From Staphylococcus condimenti (GTDB lineage: Bacteria > Bacillota > Bacilli > Staphylococcales > Staphylococcaceae), in the NCBI RefSeq assembly GCF_001618885.1, contig NZ_CP015114.1, forward strand, positions 620,001-684,000: 64,000 nt of DNA, written 5' to 3'. Position numbers and translations under genes: made by a program. Below, in pieces: positions 31,525 through 40,189 of this stretch; position 1 is the stretch's first letter, and each line of letters starts with the position of its first letter. The notes under the pieces were generated by a model. That model had not been told where the DNA came from. It did not search any database and was given only the letters and a program-made list of their open reading frames with translations.

Positions 31525-32005
31525 CTTCTAAATACGCCTCCAATTCTTCTTCTGTTAATTGTTTTTCCATTTTTTCGGTAAATGGAATGCCGTTTAATTG
31601 ATCTGCAATATGCAGAATCATGCGTGCTACATCATCATATGCTGTTAATTCTACCTTATTTCCGTGTAAATCGTAACTTTGAACAACTATCATCTGACTG
31701 CGTGTCACCGTCCCGAACACATCTGGAAATGAAATACTGCCCTCTAAATCTGTCACTGTTTCATCAGACTGACGGATAATTGTAGGATTAATCAACTGCA
31801 GTAAACCTTCTGCTTCCATATCTATGATAGCCGCTTGCAGTGAAACACCGATTTGCGGTGCGCTTAATGCAGAAGCTTCTGTATCATATAAAGTATCCTC
31901 TATATCTAATAATAACTGTTTTAAGCTATCATCAAACTTTCTTACTTCAGCTGCTGGTTCACGCAACTTCGAACTGTTTGCTGGAACTAATTGTTTCACT
32001 GCCAT
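31517..32005 (-). CDS. Peptide deformylase-like protein, catalytic residues missing
   Basis: The 162-residue protein has the deformylase fold pattern and lies where def is usual, upstream of fmt. However all three active-site motifs are changed: GxGLAAxQ is [15 protein letters not shown] is EGSIS (metal-binding Cys to Ser), and HEFDH is HIADQ (catalytic Glu and second His lost). It is therefore very unlikely to bind metal or deformylate. S. aureus has a similar degenerate copy at the same locus, as I recall, with a separate active enzyme elsewhere. A non-catalytic role, for example on the ribosome, is possible but unproven. Confidence 0.9.
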   Translation of the reverse strand: MAVKQLVPANSSKLREPAAEVRKFDDSLKQLLLDIEDTLYDTEASALSAPQIGVSLQAAIIDMEAEGLLQLINPTIIRQSDETVTDLEGSISFPDVFGTVTRSQMIVVQSYDLHGNKVELTAYDDVARMILHIADQLNGIPFTEKMEKQLTEEELEAYLEDE

Positions 32006-32211
32006 CTTTATCGTCTCCTTAAAAAATTCATCCTTACATTATAGCGTAAATTCTGCTGAAAAGCGATAGTACATCATGAATCTTCAAAGCTGACTGCATA
32101 GTGCACTAACATCTTTACGGCAAAGAATTAAAATCAATTTAAACGGGTATACTATTAATATTGTATAAAGTTTAAGTTTATACGGGTAAAGATTTAAGGT
32201 GGTGAATTATC
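32006..32211. other. Divergent intergenic region with a repeated CGGGTA block
   Basis: Two similar blocks, TTTAAACGGGTATA (32138-32151) and TTTATACGGGTAAA (32177-32190), are spaced 39 bases apart upstream of the plus-strand gene. They may be a regulator site or promoter parts. The spacing does not fit a sigma-B promoter. Confidence 0.4.
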
Positions 32212-32502
32212 TTGGATGATATTAATCGCGATCAAGCTTTCGTAGTCGCTGTGCTTTATAAATATTATACTGAAAAAGTTAATGCCGGCTCAACGCCTGA
32301 AGAAGCAAATGATTTTAAAGACCAATACTCACTCCAAGAAAATTATTTCTGTGATAAAGATTTAGATGAATTCTTGGAAAACAGTAAAGTGTTGTGGGAC
32401 AAAGGTTATATTGACGGCGATTGGGATGGCGAAAAAGTAGATAATATTCGTATCTCTCAAAAAGGTTTTGACGCAGTCGATACGAACTTATTAAGTAATT
32501 AA
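32212..32502 (+). CDS. Unknown small acidic protein, 96 residues
   Basis: I do not recognise it with certainty. The start is TTG (32212) after AAGGTGGTG; the ORF ends just before a strong bidirectional terminator. The protein is acidic and soluble, with an N-terminal helix (DQAFVVAVLYKYYTEKV). The C-terminal pattern (LWDKGYIDGDW...VDNIRISQKGFDAV) resembles the wing of a winged-helix domain. DNA binding is a guess from that shape. It begins a small block of genes between def-like and priA. Confidence 0.75.
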   Translation: MDDINRDQAFVVAVLYKYYTEKVNAGSTPEEANDFKDQYSLQENYFCDKDLDEFLENSKVLWDKGYIDGDWDGEKVDNIRISQKGFDAVDTNLLSN

Positions 32503-32516
32503 ATCAGGGATTAAAA

Positions 32517-32565
32517 AAACGCGCTTGCATAGAGTAACTGGGCAGTTACTTCAGCAAGCGCGTTT
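32517..32565. terminator. Bidirectional terminator, cruciform-like
   Basis: The outer stem is AAACGCGCTTGC with GCAAGCGCGTTT (12 bp, perfect); an inner hairpin is GTAACTG-GG-CAGTTAC. It lies between convergent genes, with T-rich flanks. It probably terminates both. Confidence 0.9.
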
Positions 32566-32601
32566 TAAATTTGTGATATCGTTTTAAACTCACAATTGAA
32601 A

Positions 32602-32919
32602 CTATCTTAAAACAATATATGCGACGATAATCAAAATATTAATGACTAATCTGACACTTTGTTCTAAATAGTTGATTTTATGTCTGTATAATTTTTGGTA
32701 CAAAATCACACCGATTTGGATTGCTGCAAAGCCAAGTATTAACAAAATTACAGCAGCCGCAAATGGATAGATGATGGCACCGATATCTAATAAGATACTT
32801 CCGCCGATTAATAAGATCAATGTATACTTCGGCGTCATTTCATTTTTAGTTAACAATAATATAGCTTGTAAGAAATTAAAGACAGAAATCACAATAATCA
32901 GCGTTTTAAGAACGATCAT
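32602..32919 (-). CDS. Small integral membrane protein, 105 residues
   Basis: Four hydrophobic segments are visible (about residues 4-22, 32-52, 54-75 and 85-104), separated by short basic or polar turns (KNEMTPK, YQKLYRHKINY). No cysteine or catalytic motif. The family is not recognised. The ATG follows a GAGGTG ribosome binding site. It is a monocistronic minus-strand gene bounded by the bidirectional terminator. Confidence 0.75.
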   Translation of the reverse strand: MIVLKTLIIVISVFNFLQAILLLTKNEMTPKYTLILLIGGSILLDIGAIIYPFAAAVILLILGFAAIQIGVILYQKLYRHKINYLEQSVRLVINILIIVAYIVLR

Positions 32920-33035
32920 TTTATCACCTCTTAGTTAACCATTATACATGAAATCTATCACAAAGTATGTGAAACTTATCGATACTTACTTTGAATATTT
33001 CGCTTAACAAATTGCTTAAAAAGACATTGTTTTCT

Positions 33036-33761
33036 TTAAAAATATTTCTTACTATTTATGTCTCCTCCACTCCATATTTTTTGATTGTTATTAATCAGAT
33101 AATCTTTGAATGATACATCTTCAATCTGGTTTAAGCATTGATCCATACAAAATACACGATAATCTACATGATGTGCATCACTGCCGACTAAATGGCATTT
33201 TTTATTTTCGATGATATAATTTGCTGTTTCTTGAATATCAGGTCCATATTCTCCTAATATGGATGCCGCATTCATCTGTAATAAACAGCCTTTTTCGACT
33301 AATTCATCTAACACTTCCAAATGTTCTCGAATATAATCATTGCGTTCAGGATGGGCGATAACAGGCTGCAACCCTTTTTGAATAAAACCATCTACTGTTG
33401 TTTCAATGAAATCTGGAAAACCTTTAAACGGCGGTTCGATTAAATAGTATTTCTCACTATCAGCAAGTGATAATAATTGTCCTTTTTCTAAATAATCTAT
33501 TGTATAAGGTTCAATATGAATTTCTTGTCCGCCTTTGATTTCAATATCTATATTTAAAGCTTGCAGCTGTTGATTCAGCTTTTCTATTTTATGTATAATC
33601 TCATCTTTATCTGACATAAATGAATTTGTTTTATAATGGGGTGTGGCGATAATTTTATCGACGCCTGTTTTTTGAGCTGCTTTTGCCATTTTTATAGATT
33701 CTTCAATATCTTGAGCACCATCATCAATGCCGTAAATAATGTGGTTATGCAAATCAATCAT
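33036..33761 (-). CDS. CpsB/CapC-type PHP tyrosine phosphatase (copy 1)
   Basis: The 241-residue protein is a PHP-fold, manganese-dependent phosphatase of the CpsB/CapC/YwqE family. These dephosphorylate bacterial tyrosine kinases that control polysaccharide export. Motifs: MIDLHNHIIYGIDDGAQD, TPHYKTNSF, GQEIHIEPY, IAHPERNDYI and GSDAHHVDYR, each carrying the metal-binding His/Asp/Glu. Ribosome binding site GGGAGG. No kinase, transporter or glycosyltransferase gene is adjacent, so its substrate is unknown. A second related gene lies at 41980-42756. Confidence 0.9.
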   Translation of the reverse strand: MIDLHNHIIYGIDDGAQDIEESIKMAKAAQKTGVDKIIATPHYKTNSFMSDKDEIIHKIEKLNQQLQALNIDIEIKGGQEIHIEPYTIDYLEKGQLLSLADSEKYYLIEPPFKGFPDFIETTVDGFIQKGLQPVIAHPERNDYIREHLEVLDELVEKGCLLQMNAASILGEYGPDIQETANYIIENKKCHLVGSDAHHVDYRVFCMDQCLNQIEDVSFKDYLINNNQKIWSGGDINSKKYF

Positions 33762-33956
33762 TTTACCTTTCCTCCCTTAAATCTCATCGTTTTATTTGCA
33801 CGTATTAAATAGTTGTTTAATCTGTGAGCTGACTTGTTTTGATAAAAATATGAAAAACACCTCCTTAAGTTCGTTAAATCAAAATGATTACTTAGTGGAG
33901 GTGTTTGGTATAAATCTGAATGTGATGATGCAATCAGTGTTTACTTACGTAGGATA
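33762..33956. other. Intergenic spacer upstream of the PHP phosphatase gene
   Basis: It contains the ribosome binding site and presumed promoter of the phosphatase gene and, at 33851-33906, the terminator of the next gene. Nothing else was seen. Confidence 0.4.
33851..33906 (-). terminator. Terminator of the Rossmann reductase gene
   Basis: AAACACCTCC and GGAGGTGTTT (10 bp, perfect) enclose a loop with further CTAAG/CTTAA pairing. TTTTTC follows on the minus strand. Confidence 0.85.
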
Positions 33957-34598
33957 TTAACCAGAAACCACTGTAATACCTTGGTTTGGATATGCATCTT
34001 GTTCTGCAACATCTATAAATGCATTTGCGAAGTCACTATAAGACACATATGACCGACCTTCAGAATTTAAAATAATGGTGTCCGTTCCGATTTGATAGTC
34101 GCCTGTTTCAGGTCCATTGAAATCAAACATACTTGCTGGACTTACCGCAGTCCAATCTTTCAATTGATTTTGTTCTACAAGCAGATCATAGGCTTCTGCC
34201 ATTTTATGAGCGGTTGCTTTGATTGATTCCGGCATATTCGGATTGTCTGCTACACGTAATGTTCTATTGTTATTAACATACAGTCTACCAGTACCGCTGA
34301 CCAACATTAATTTTACATCGACATCAGCAAGAATATCGATAAAATGTTTTGTCGTATCGACATATAATTCTTCTTTACCTTGTGGCGCTCCGAATGCGAC
34401 GAATACGGCATCAAATCCTTCTAAATCTTCACGAGTAATATCTAAAATATCTTTTTCTACATAAGGAACATCGAATTGCAGTTTATTATGGTTGCGGACA
34501 AATGCTGTTACTTCGTGATTTCGTTCTAATGCTTTTTCTGTTAGTATTGTGCCTTGTTTGCCTGTTGCGCTAATGATTGCGATTTTCAAATCCATCAT
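33957..34598 (-). CDS. NAD(P)-binding Rossmann-fold oxidoreductase (atypical SDR)
   Basis: The 213-residue protein has an N-terminal dinucleotide-binding motif (ISATGKQGTILTEKAL, about residues 9-24) and the layout of atypical short-chain dehydrogenases such as YwnB/NmrA-like proteins: VRNHNKLQ, AVFVAFGAP, MLVSGTGRLYV. The substrate is unknown. The start is uncertain. ATG at 34598 directly abuts AGGAG; a TTG five bases later in frame (MKIAII) has a better 9-base spacing. It is a single-gene unit with its own terminator. Confidence 0.85.
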   Translation of the reverse strand: MMDLKIAIISATGKQGTILTEKALERNHEVTAFVRNHNKLQFDVPYVEKDILDITREDLEGFDAVFVAFGAPQGKEELYVDTTKHFIDILADVDVKLMLVSGTGRLYVNNNRTLRVADNPNMPESIKATAHKMAEAYDLLVEQNQLKDWTAVSPASMFDFNGPETGDYQIGTDTIILNSEGRSYVSYSDFANAFIDVAEQDAYPNQGITVVSG

Positions 34599-34848
34599 CT
34601 CCTAATTAGAATGCGTGTATCGTTCATTTTTTTAGTGATTATTGAGCAGATCTTTTTAACATTGTACAAATAATTATATGAACGGTTTAAATGCACCTAT
34701 TTACTTAAGTGTCTAGATATATTTTATATGTATGCGTAAACACACATATATTTCAAATTATTATACCCTTATTTTTAGTATTTCACACAACGGAAATGAC
34801 TTATTACAATAGTTAACAGGCTAGTTTTGCTTATTTTATTTAATAAAA
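34599..34848. other. Intergenic spacer, AT-rich
   Basis: This lies between the reductase gene start and the priA terminator. I see no ORF with a ribosome binding site. It presumably holds the reductase promoter. Confidence 0.4.
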
Positions 34849-34904
34849 ATGGATAAGCAACTATTAGAAGTTTTAAATCACTTTCTACATAGCCACTTAT
34901 CCAT
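34849..34904 (-). terminator. priA terminator, long hairpin
   Basis: ATGGATAAGTGGCTAT pairs with ATAGTTGCTTATCCAT (16 bp, three G-U) around a long loop. TTTTTATT follows on the minus strand. It lies about 50 bases after the priA stop. The plus strand also has a nearby T-run. Confidence 0.8.
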
Positions 34905-34952
34905 GAAGTTTTTTTCTTTTTTATTGCGCTTTTTAACTATCTTAGTATGACA

Positions 34953-37361
34953 TTACATCATCATGTAAGGGTTGATATCTATCTTCAATGACAATTTATC
35001 TTTAATGTACTTTTCATGATAATAATCGTCTAAATATTGCAATGCTTTATGGAGTTCTGGTTCACTTTTATATTTGACTAGAACTTGGAAGCGGTACTCT
35101 CTGTTAATGCGTGCTAAAGCTGCTGGAGATGGTCCAAGTATTAAAGCTTTATCTGTTAAATGCTGCAACAATATTTGATGCACATGGTTTGCTGCTTGCA
35201 TGACTTCTTTCATATTCACATGAGAAATAGTGAAGTTAATTAAGAAATAATACGGCGGATATTTGCCAATTTGACGATATTTCATTTCTTTTTGATAGAA
35301 AGACAGATAATCGTTGAGTTGTACATCTTGAATCGCATAGTGATCAGGGTTGTATGTTTGTATGATGACTTCCCCTTCTTTTTCATGACGGCCTGCACGT
35401 CCAGATACTTGTGTCAGTAATTGGAAGGTACGTTCACTTGCTCTGAAGTCAGGCAGATTCAACATTGTATCAGCATTTAATACACCAACTAAAGTAATGT
35501 TCGGGAAATCTAACCCTTTTGCTATCATTTGTGTTCCAAGCAGAATGTCACCTTTCCCTTCGCCGAAATCGTTTAATAATTTTTCATGTGCGCCCTTTCG
35601 TGATGTAGTATCAGCATCCATGCGAATGATTTTGGCATCTTCAAACTCACGGTTTAGGAGTTCTTCTACTTTTTGCGTGCCTGTTCCCATTTGACGAATG
35701 TGCTCGCTTTCACAGTTCGGGCATTTGTTCGGCGGTGTTTCTTGGTATCCGCAATAGTGACATTTTAATTGGTCGCTTGACTTGTGGTAAGTGAGTGAAA
35801 TGTCGCAATTCGGACATTGCGGCACGTGACCGCAGTCGCGGCATAATATAAAAGATGAGTAGCCGCGTTGATTTAAGAATAAGACAATCTGTTCATTGCG
35901 GGCAAGGCGCTCTTCAATCGCTTCTCGCAAGGATGTCGAGAACATAGAACGGTTCCCGTTTGCTAATTCTTCGCGCATGTCGACAATGTTGATTGAGGGA
36001 AGCGGTTGATTGTTTACACGCTCTGGTAAACTCAATAAATGATAAACACCTTTTTCAGCACGTGCATACGTTTCTAAGCTTGGTGTCGCACTTCCTAAAA
36101 TCAAAGGGCAATTATGATATTCAGATCGCCATAACGCAATATCTTTTGCATGATAACGAGGATAGTCCTCTTGTTTATAAGTTGCTTCATGTTCTTCGTC
36201 AATAATAATCATGCCTAAATTAGTAAAGGGTGCGAAGACACTTGAACGTGCACCTACACTTACACGCGCTCTTCCATCACGAATTTTTTGCCACTCATCA
36301 TAACGTTCACCTTTTGATAATGCTGAGTGCAAAACAGCTACTTCATCACCAAAACGTTTTTTAAATCGCAAAACCATTTGCGGTGTTAATGCAATTTCAG
36401 GTACTAGCATCATCGCTTGTTTGTCTTGTTGCAATACAGCTTCAATCGTCTGCAAGTAAACCTCTGTTTTACCAGAACCAGTGACACCATGTAGTAAAAA
36501 TGTCTCTTGCTTTTCTTCATCAATGACTTTTTTAATCGCATCATAGGCTTCTTGTTGGCCAGGTGTCAATTGACGTTTTTCTTCTTGTTCAAACACACGA
36601 GAAGCATATGGATCTCGTTCTACAATCGCGTCATATTTTTCAACAAACCCATTTTTTTCTAATGTTTTTACACTCGATGGTGATAAACCAACTTCACCAA
36701 TTTCTTTTAATGGCACGTCACGTTGTTGTTCATTCAACAAATAAGCATATACATCATATTGTTTCGGATGTTTTTCTAACATGGCTAACACATCATCTGG
36801 ATTGTGTTCAGGTGAAATTCGAATTGCGCGTTGCGTTTTCTTTCTCGTATTTTGAGAAAGCAACGTAATTTCACGAATTGCTGCTTCTTTCATTAAAGGC
36901 ACTAATCGATCTAAATCACCATTTTGTTGTGCTGCTTTATAAGCATAATGACCTTCTCTATCAAATTTCTTCAACAAATCATCTGGAATCAATTCATCTT
37001 CTGCAATTTCAAATGCTTTCGTATATTTTGCCTTGATTGCACTCGGCAACATTGCTTCTAATATAGAAATACGTTTTGTCACATGATATTTTCCATACCA
37101 TTCACTTAATTTCACCAATTCCGGTGTAAGTTCAGGTTTAATATCCTGAATCTCTTTGATTTCTTTTAATTTATTCAAATCCAGTTCAGGATCTGGTTCA
37201 TCTACAATTTCCATTACATACCCTTGTATCGTTCTGCGTCCGAAAGGAACAATGACTCGCACGCCAACTTGGATGATGGGTGCGAGTCGTTCCGGTATCA
37301 AATAATCAAAGGTAAAGTCTACATTCTTTGCGGGTACATCAACGATAACCTTTGCGATCAT
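34953..37361 (-). CDS. priA: Primosomal replication-restart helicase PriA
   Basis: The 802-residue helicase reloads the replisome at collapsed forks. The N-terminal 3'-end and branch-binding region (about 1-250) precedes Walker A VTGSGKTEVYLQT, the DEEH box in IIIDEEHEATYKQ, and GSATPSLETY. Eight cysteines between CRDCGHVPQCPNC and CPNCESEH form two zinc sites. Further motifs: LGTQMIAKGLDFP and QVSGRAGRHEKEG. It lies directly after coaBC, one base apart. Confidence 0.98.
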   Translation of the reverse strand: MIAKVIVDVPAKNVDFTFDYLIPERLAPIIQVGVRVIVPFGRRTIQGYVMEIVDEPDPELDLNKLKEIKEIQDIKPELTPELVKLSEWYGKYHVTKRISILEAMLPSAIKAKYTKAFEIAEDELIPDDLLKKFDREGHYAYKAAQQNGDLDRLVPLMKEAAIREITLLSQNTRKKTQRAIRISPEHNPDDVLAMLEKHPKQYDVYAYLLNEQQRDVPLKEIGEVGLSPSSVKTLEKNGFVEKYDAIVERDPYASRVFEQEEKRQLTPGQQEAYDAIKKVIDEEKQETFLLHGVTGSGKTEVYLQTIEAVLQQDKQAMMLVPEIALTPQMVLRFKKRFGDEVAVLHSALSKGERYDEWQKIRDGRARVSVGARSSVFAPFTNLGMIIIDEEHEATYKQEDYPRYHAKDIALWRSEYHNCPLILGSATPSLETYARAEKGVYHLLSLPERVNNQPLPSINIVDMREELANGNRSMFSTSLREAIEERLARNEQIVLFLNQRGYSSFILCRDCGHVPQCPNCDISLTYHKSSDQLKCHYCGYQETPPNKCPNCESEHIRQMGTGTQKVEELLNREFEDAKIIRMDADTTSRKGAHEKLLNDFGEGKGDILLGTQMIAKGLDFPNITLVGVLNADTMLNLPDFRASERTFQLLTQVSGRAGRHEKEGEVIIQTYNPDHYAIQDVQLNDYLSFYQKEMKYRQIGKYPPYYFLINFTISHVNMKEVMQAANHVHQILLQHLTDKALILGPSPAALARINREYRFQVLVKYKSEPELHKALQYLDDYYHEKYIKDKLSLKIDINPYMMM

Positions 37362-38573
37362 TTATTTCCACCTACGTTCTAATTCATCTAAAATTCGTTC
37401 AGCTAACTGCTGCTTTTTCCCTTTCTCAATACTAACTGCTTCATCATCTTTGAAAAAGAGAGTGACTTCATTGTCATCAGAATTAAATCCGATTGACGTA
37501 TCACCGACATTATTAGCAATAATAACATCAGCATTTTTACGTTCTAATTTATCTTTTGCATATTTTTCAACATCTTGTGTCTCAGCTGCAAACCCTATAA
37601 GTTTTTGATGTGTTTTATGTTCACCCAAGTATTTTAAAATATCTTGTGTTCTTGTAAAAGTAATCGATAAATCTCCGTCTTGTTTTTTCATTTTATGCTC
37701 TAATTTTTCAGATGGCTTATAATCAGACACTGCTGCCGATTTAAACACCATATCTTGAGCTTCATAACGTTCTGTCACTGCATTAAACATATCTTCGGCA
37801 CTCGTTACTGGTACAAATTCTACATTTTCTGGAGGAGTAAGATAAGTAGGTCCACTGACAAGCGTGACATTGGCGCCTCTTTTTTGTAAAGCATCTGCAA
37901 TAGCATATCCCATTTTTCCAGAAGCACGATTAGAAACATAACGGACTGGATCAATAACTTCTACAGTCGGCCCTGCAGTCACCAAAATATGTTTATCTTG
38001 ATACCACTGGCTTTGTGACACTTGATTTAAATCTTTATTCTCATTCATTTCACGTTCCACAAATGCCATGATATCTAAAGGTTCCATCATACGACCTTTT
38101 GCAACATAACCACATGCTAAGAAACCTTCACCAGGTTCAGCAAAACGGTAACCATCTTGTACTAAAACTTGCATATTATGTTGTACACGTGGATTTTCAT
38201 ACATATGCACATTCATTGCTGGCGCAGCAAATTTAGGTACAGTAGTAGCTAATAAAGTTGAAGTTATCATATCATCTGCAATACCATTAGCGAGTTTGCC
38301 TAATAGATTTGCAGTTGTTGGCGCAATAATCACAGCATCTGCCCAATCACCTAATGCAATATGTTGAATTTCAGAAGGATTTTCTTCAACAAATGTACTT
38401 GTGTATACCGGATTTCTGCTAATCGCTTGAAAAGCAAGCGGTGTTACAAATTCTTGTGCATGTTCAGTCAACATGACACGCACTTCATAACCGTTTTGTG
38501 TTAATTTACTTGTTAAGTCGATGGCTTTATAGGCTGCAATGCCCCCTGATACTGCCAGTAATATATTCTTCAT
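37362..38573 (-). CDS. coaBC: Bifunctional phosphopantothenoylcysteine synthetase/decarboxylase
   Basis: The 403-residue enzyme carries out two steps of coenzyme A synthesis. The N-terminal CoaC FMN-dependent decarboxylase (about 1-185) has SGGIAAYKAIDL, APTTANLLGKLANGI and PAMNVHMYENP. The C-terminal CoaB synthetase (about 190-403) has TAGPTVEVIDPVR, SNRASGKMGYAIA and the NVGDTSIGFNSDDN motif. A 222-base leader upstream contains a terminator-like hairpin. Confidence 0.98.
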   Translation of the reverse strand: MKNILLAVSGGIAAYKAIDLTSKLTQNGYEVRVMLTEHAQEFVTPLAFQAISRNPVYTSTFVEENPSEIQHIALGDWADAVIIAPTTANLLGKLANGIADDMITSTLLATTVPKFAAPAMNVHMYENPRVQHNMQVLVQDGYRFAEPGEGFLACGYVAKGRMMEPLDIMAFVEREMNENKDLNQVSQSQWYQDKHILVTAGPTVEVIDPVRYVSNRASGKMGYAIADALQKRGANVTLVSGPTYLTPPENVEFVPVTSAEDMFNAVTERYEAQDMVFKSAAVSDYKPSEKLEHKMKKQDGDLSITFTRTQDILKYLGEHKTHQKLIGFAAETQDVEKYAKDKLERKNADVIIANNVGDTSIGFNSDDNEVTLFFKDDEAVSIEKGKKQQLAERILDELERRWK

Positions 38574-38621
38574 AGATCTTTTCCTCCATGATTGATTTCT
38601 ATCTATGTATCACGTATTTAC

Positions 38622-38663
38622 AATAAAAAATGAGGCCATGGATATAAAATCACATGTCTCATT
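38622..38663 (-). terminator. Terminator-like hairpin in the coaBC leader
   Basis: On the minus strand AATGAGACATG and CATGGCCTCATT pair with one bulge around a 12-base loop; TTTTTATTG follows. It lies upstream of coaBC on the same strand, with no minus-strand gene shortly before it. It could be an attenuator, or the end of a short RNA. Confidence 0.5.
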
Positions 38664-38794
38664 CTTTTATGTTCACACATTATTTTAACACTCTATGCAA
38701 AAAAAGTCCTTTGCTTTGCAAGTCGCTTTTATTGTATTTTTCATCTTGATTCAGTAATCTATCTTCAGACTAGAAAACGAAAGGAGTTTCTCAA

Positions 38795-39109
38795 TTGAAA
38801 ACAATTTCTACCTTTGAAAATTTGCAATACGAAATAAACAATAATGATAAATTACTGTTATTTGTAATGTCTGATGGATGTACAATTTGCCATGCTGACC
38901 AACCGAGAGTGCAATCGTTAGTTGAAGATATTGATTTACCTGCTGTACAAATTACTGTTAATCAGATGCCTGAAGCAGCCGGACAACTTTCACTCTTTAC
39001 ATCACCTGTTGTTATTTTGTTTAAACAAGGTAAAGAATTTCATCGTCAAGCACGCATTATTGATTTTGAAAAATTAAAACGTTCTATGGAACAACTTAAA
39101 ATGTTATAA
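38795..39109 (+). CDS. Thioredoxin-like protein, 104 residues
   Basis: The small thioredoxin-fold protein has a CTIC redox motif in MSDGCTICHADQP (about residues 25-37) and the cis-proline region FTSPVVILFKQGKEF. CXXC supports a thiol-disulfide role; the partner is unknown. It is TTG-initiated (38795), following AAAGGAG. No signal peptide, so cytosolic. The gene is alone on plus between coaBC and rpoZ. Confidence 0.88.
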   Translation: MKTISTFENLQYEINNNDKLLLFVMSDGCTICHADQPRVQSLVEDIDLPAVQITVNQMPEAAGQLSLFTSPVVILFKQGKEFHRQARIIDFEKLKRSMEQLKML

Positions 39110-39110
39110 A

Positions 39111-39147
39111 AATACCGTAAAAGTTAATTGCCAACTTTTACGGTATT
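39111..39147. terminator. Bidirectional terminator (thioredoxin-like / rpoZ)
   Basis: AATACCGTAAAAGTT and AACTTTTACGGTATT form a perfect 15-bp stem with a 7-base loop, with T-rich flanks on both strands. Confidence 0.93.
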
Positions 39148-39155
39148 TTATATAA

Positions 39156-39385
39156 TCAGTCTTTTGTTTCAAATTCACTTTCGTTCAATTCTGGTTCAAT
39201 CGGAGTGATTTTACCAGCAGCAATTTCTTCTAAAGCTTTACCTACAGTTTTAACTGAGCGGTATTGCTCTAAAAGTGCTGTTTCAGGTTTATCGTATAAT
39301 TCACGTGCGCGTTTGGCTGCCACTGTAGCGATTAAATATTTTGAACTTACTTTTGAAGTGAGTTGGTTTAACGGTGGGTATAACA

Positions 39386-39386
<1 letters not shown>
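39156..39386 (-). CDS. rpoZ: RNA polymerase omega subunit
   Basis: The 76-residue protein clamps the beta' subunit and aids polymerase assembly. The N terminus MLYPPLNQLTSKVSSKYLI and the AAKRARELYDKPE helix match the staphylococcal omega family. Its ATG overlaps the gmk stop (TAATG), the standard gmk-rpoZ arrangement. Confidence 0.96.
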
Positions 39387-40012
<626 letters not shown>

Positions 40013-40038
40013 TTACGACCTCTCTAAGCTATTGTTGT

Positions 40039-40044
40039 ATTATA
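40039..40044 (-). promoter_or_regulatory. -10 box of the gmk-rpoZ promoter
   Basis: A TATAAT on the minus strand, about 30 bases upstream of the gmk start; the -35 (TTATAA at 17 bases) is weak. Confidence 0.45.
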
Positions 40045-40112
40045 TAATGATACCATATCTATTATAAAATTGTATAGATGCCACATGCAAAATTCTATAT
40101 AAGCCCTACACG

Positions 40113-40140
40113 TGTCAACTCTATCATTGCATGATACAAT
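40113..40140 (+). promoter_or_regulatory. rqcH promoter
   Basis: TGTCAA (40113-40118), 16 bases, TACAAT (40135-40140), with an upstream TG (TGATACAAT). It lies about 50 bases before the rqcH start. Confidence 0.5.
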
Positions 40141-40189
40141 AATAAGAACGTATTAAGTACAACGAAACTACTAAAGGTGGCTGATGACA

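Noticed and set aside
32124..32190. Sigma-B promoter suggested by GTTTAA and GGGTAT elements
   Set aside because: GTTTAA lies only 8 bases before the second GGGTAA block and no proper -35 fits the first. The 13-15 base spacing is not met.
33957..34598. Possible link of the Rossmann reductase gene and the PHP phosphatase gene as one operon
   Set aside because: A strong terminator at 33851-33906 lies between them.
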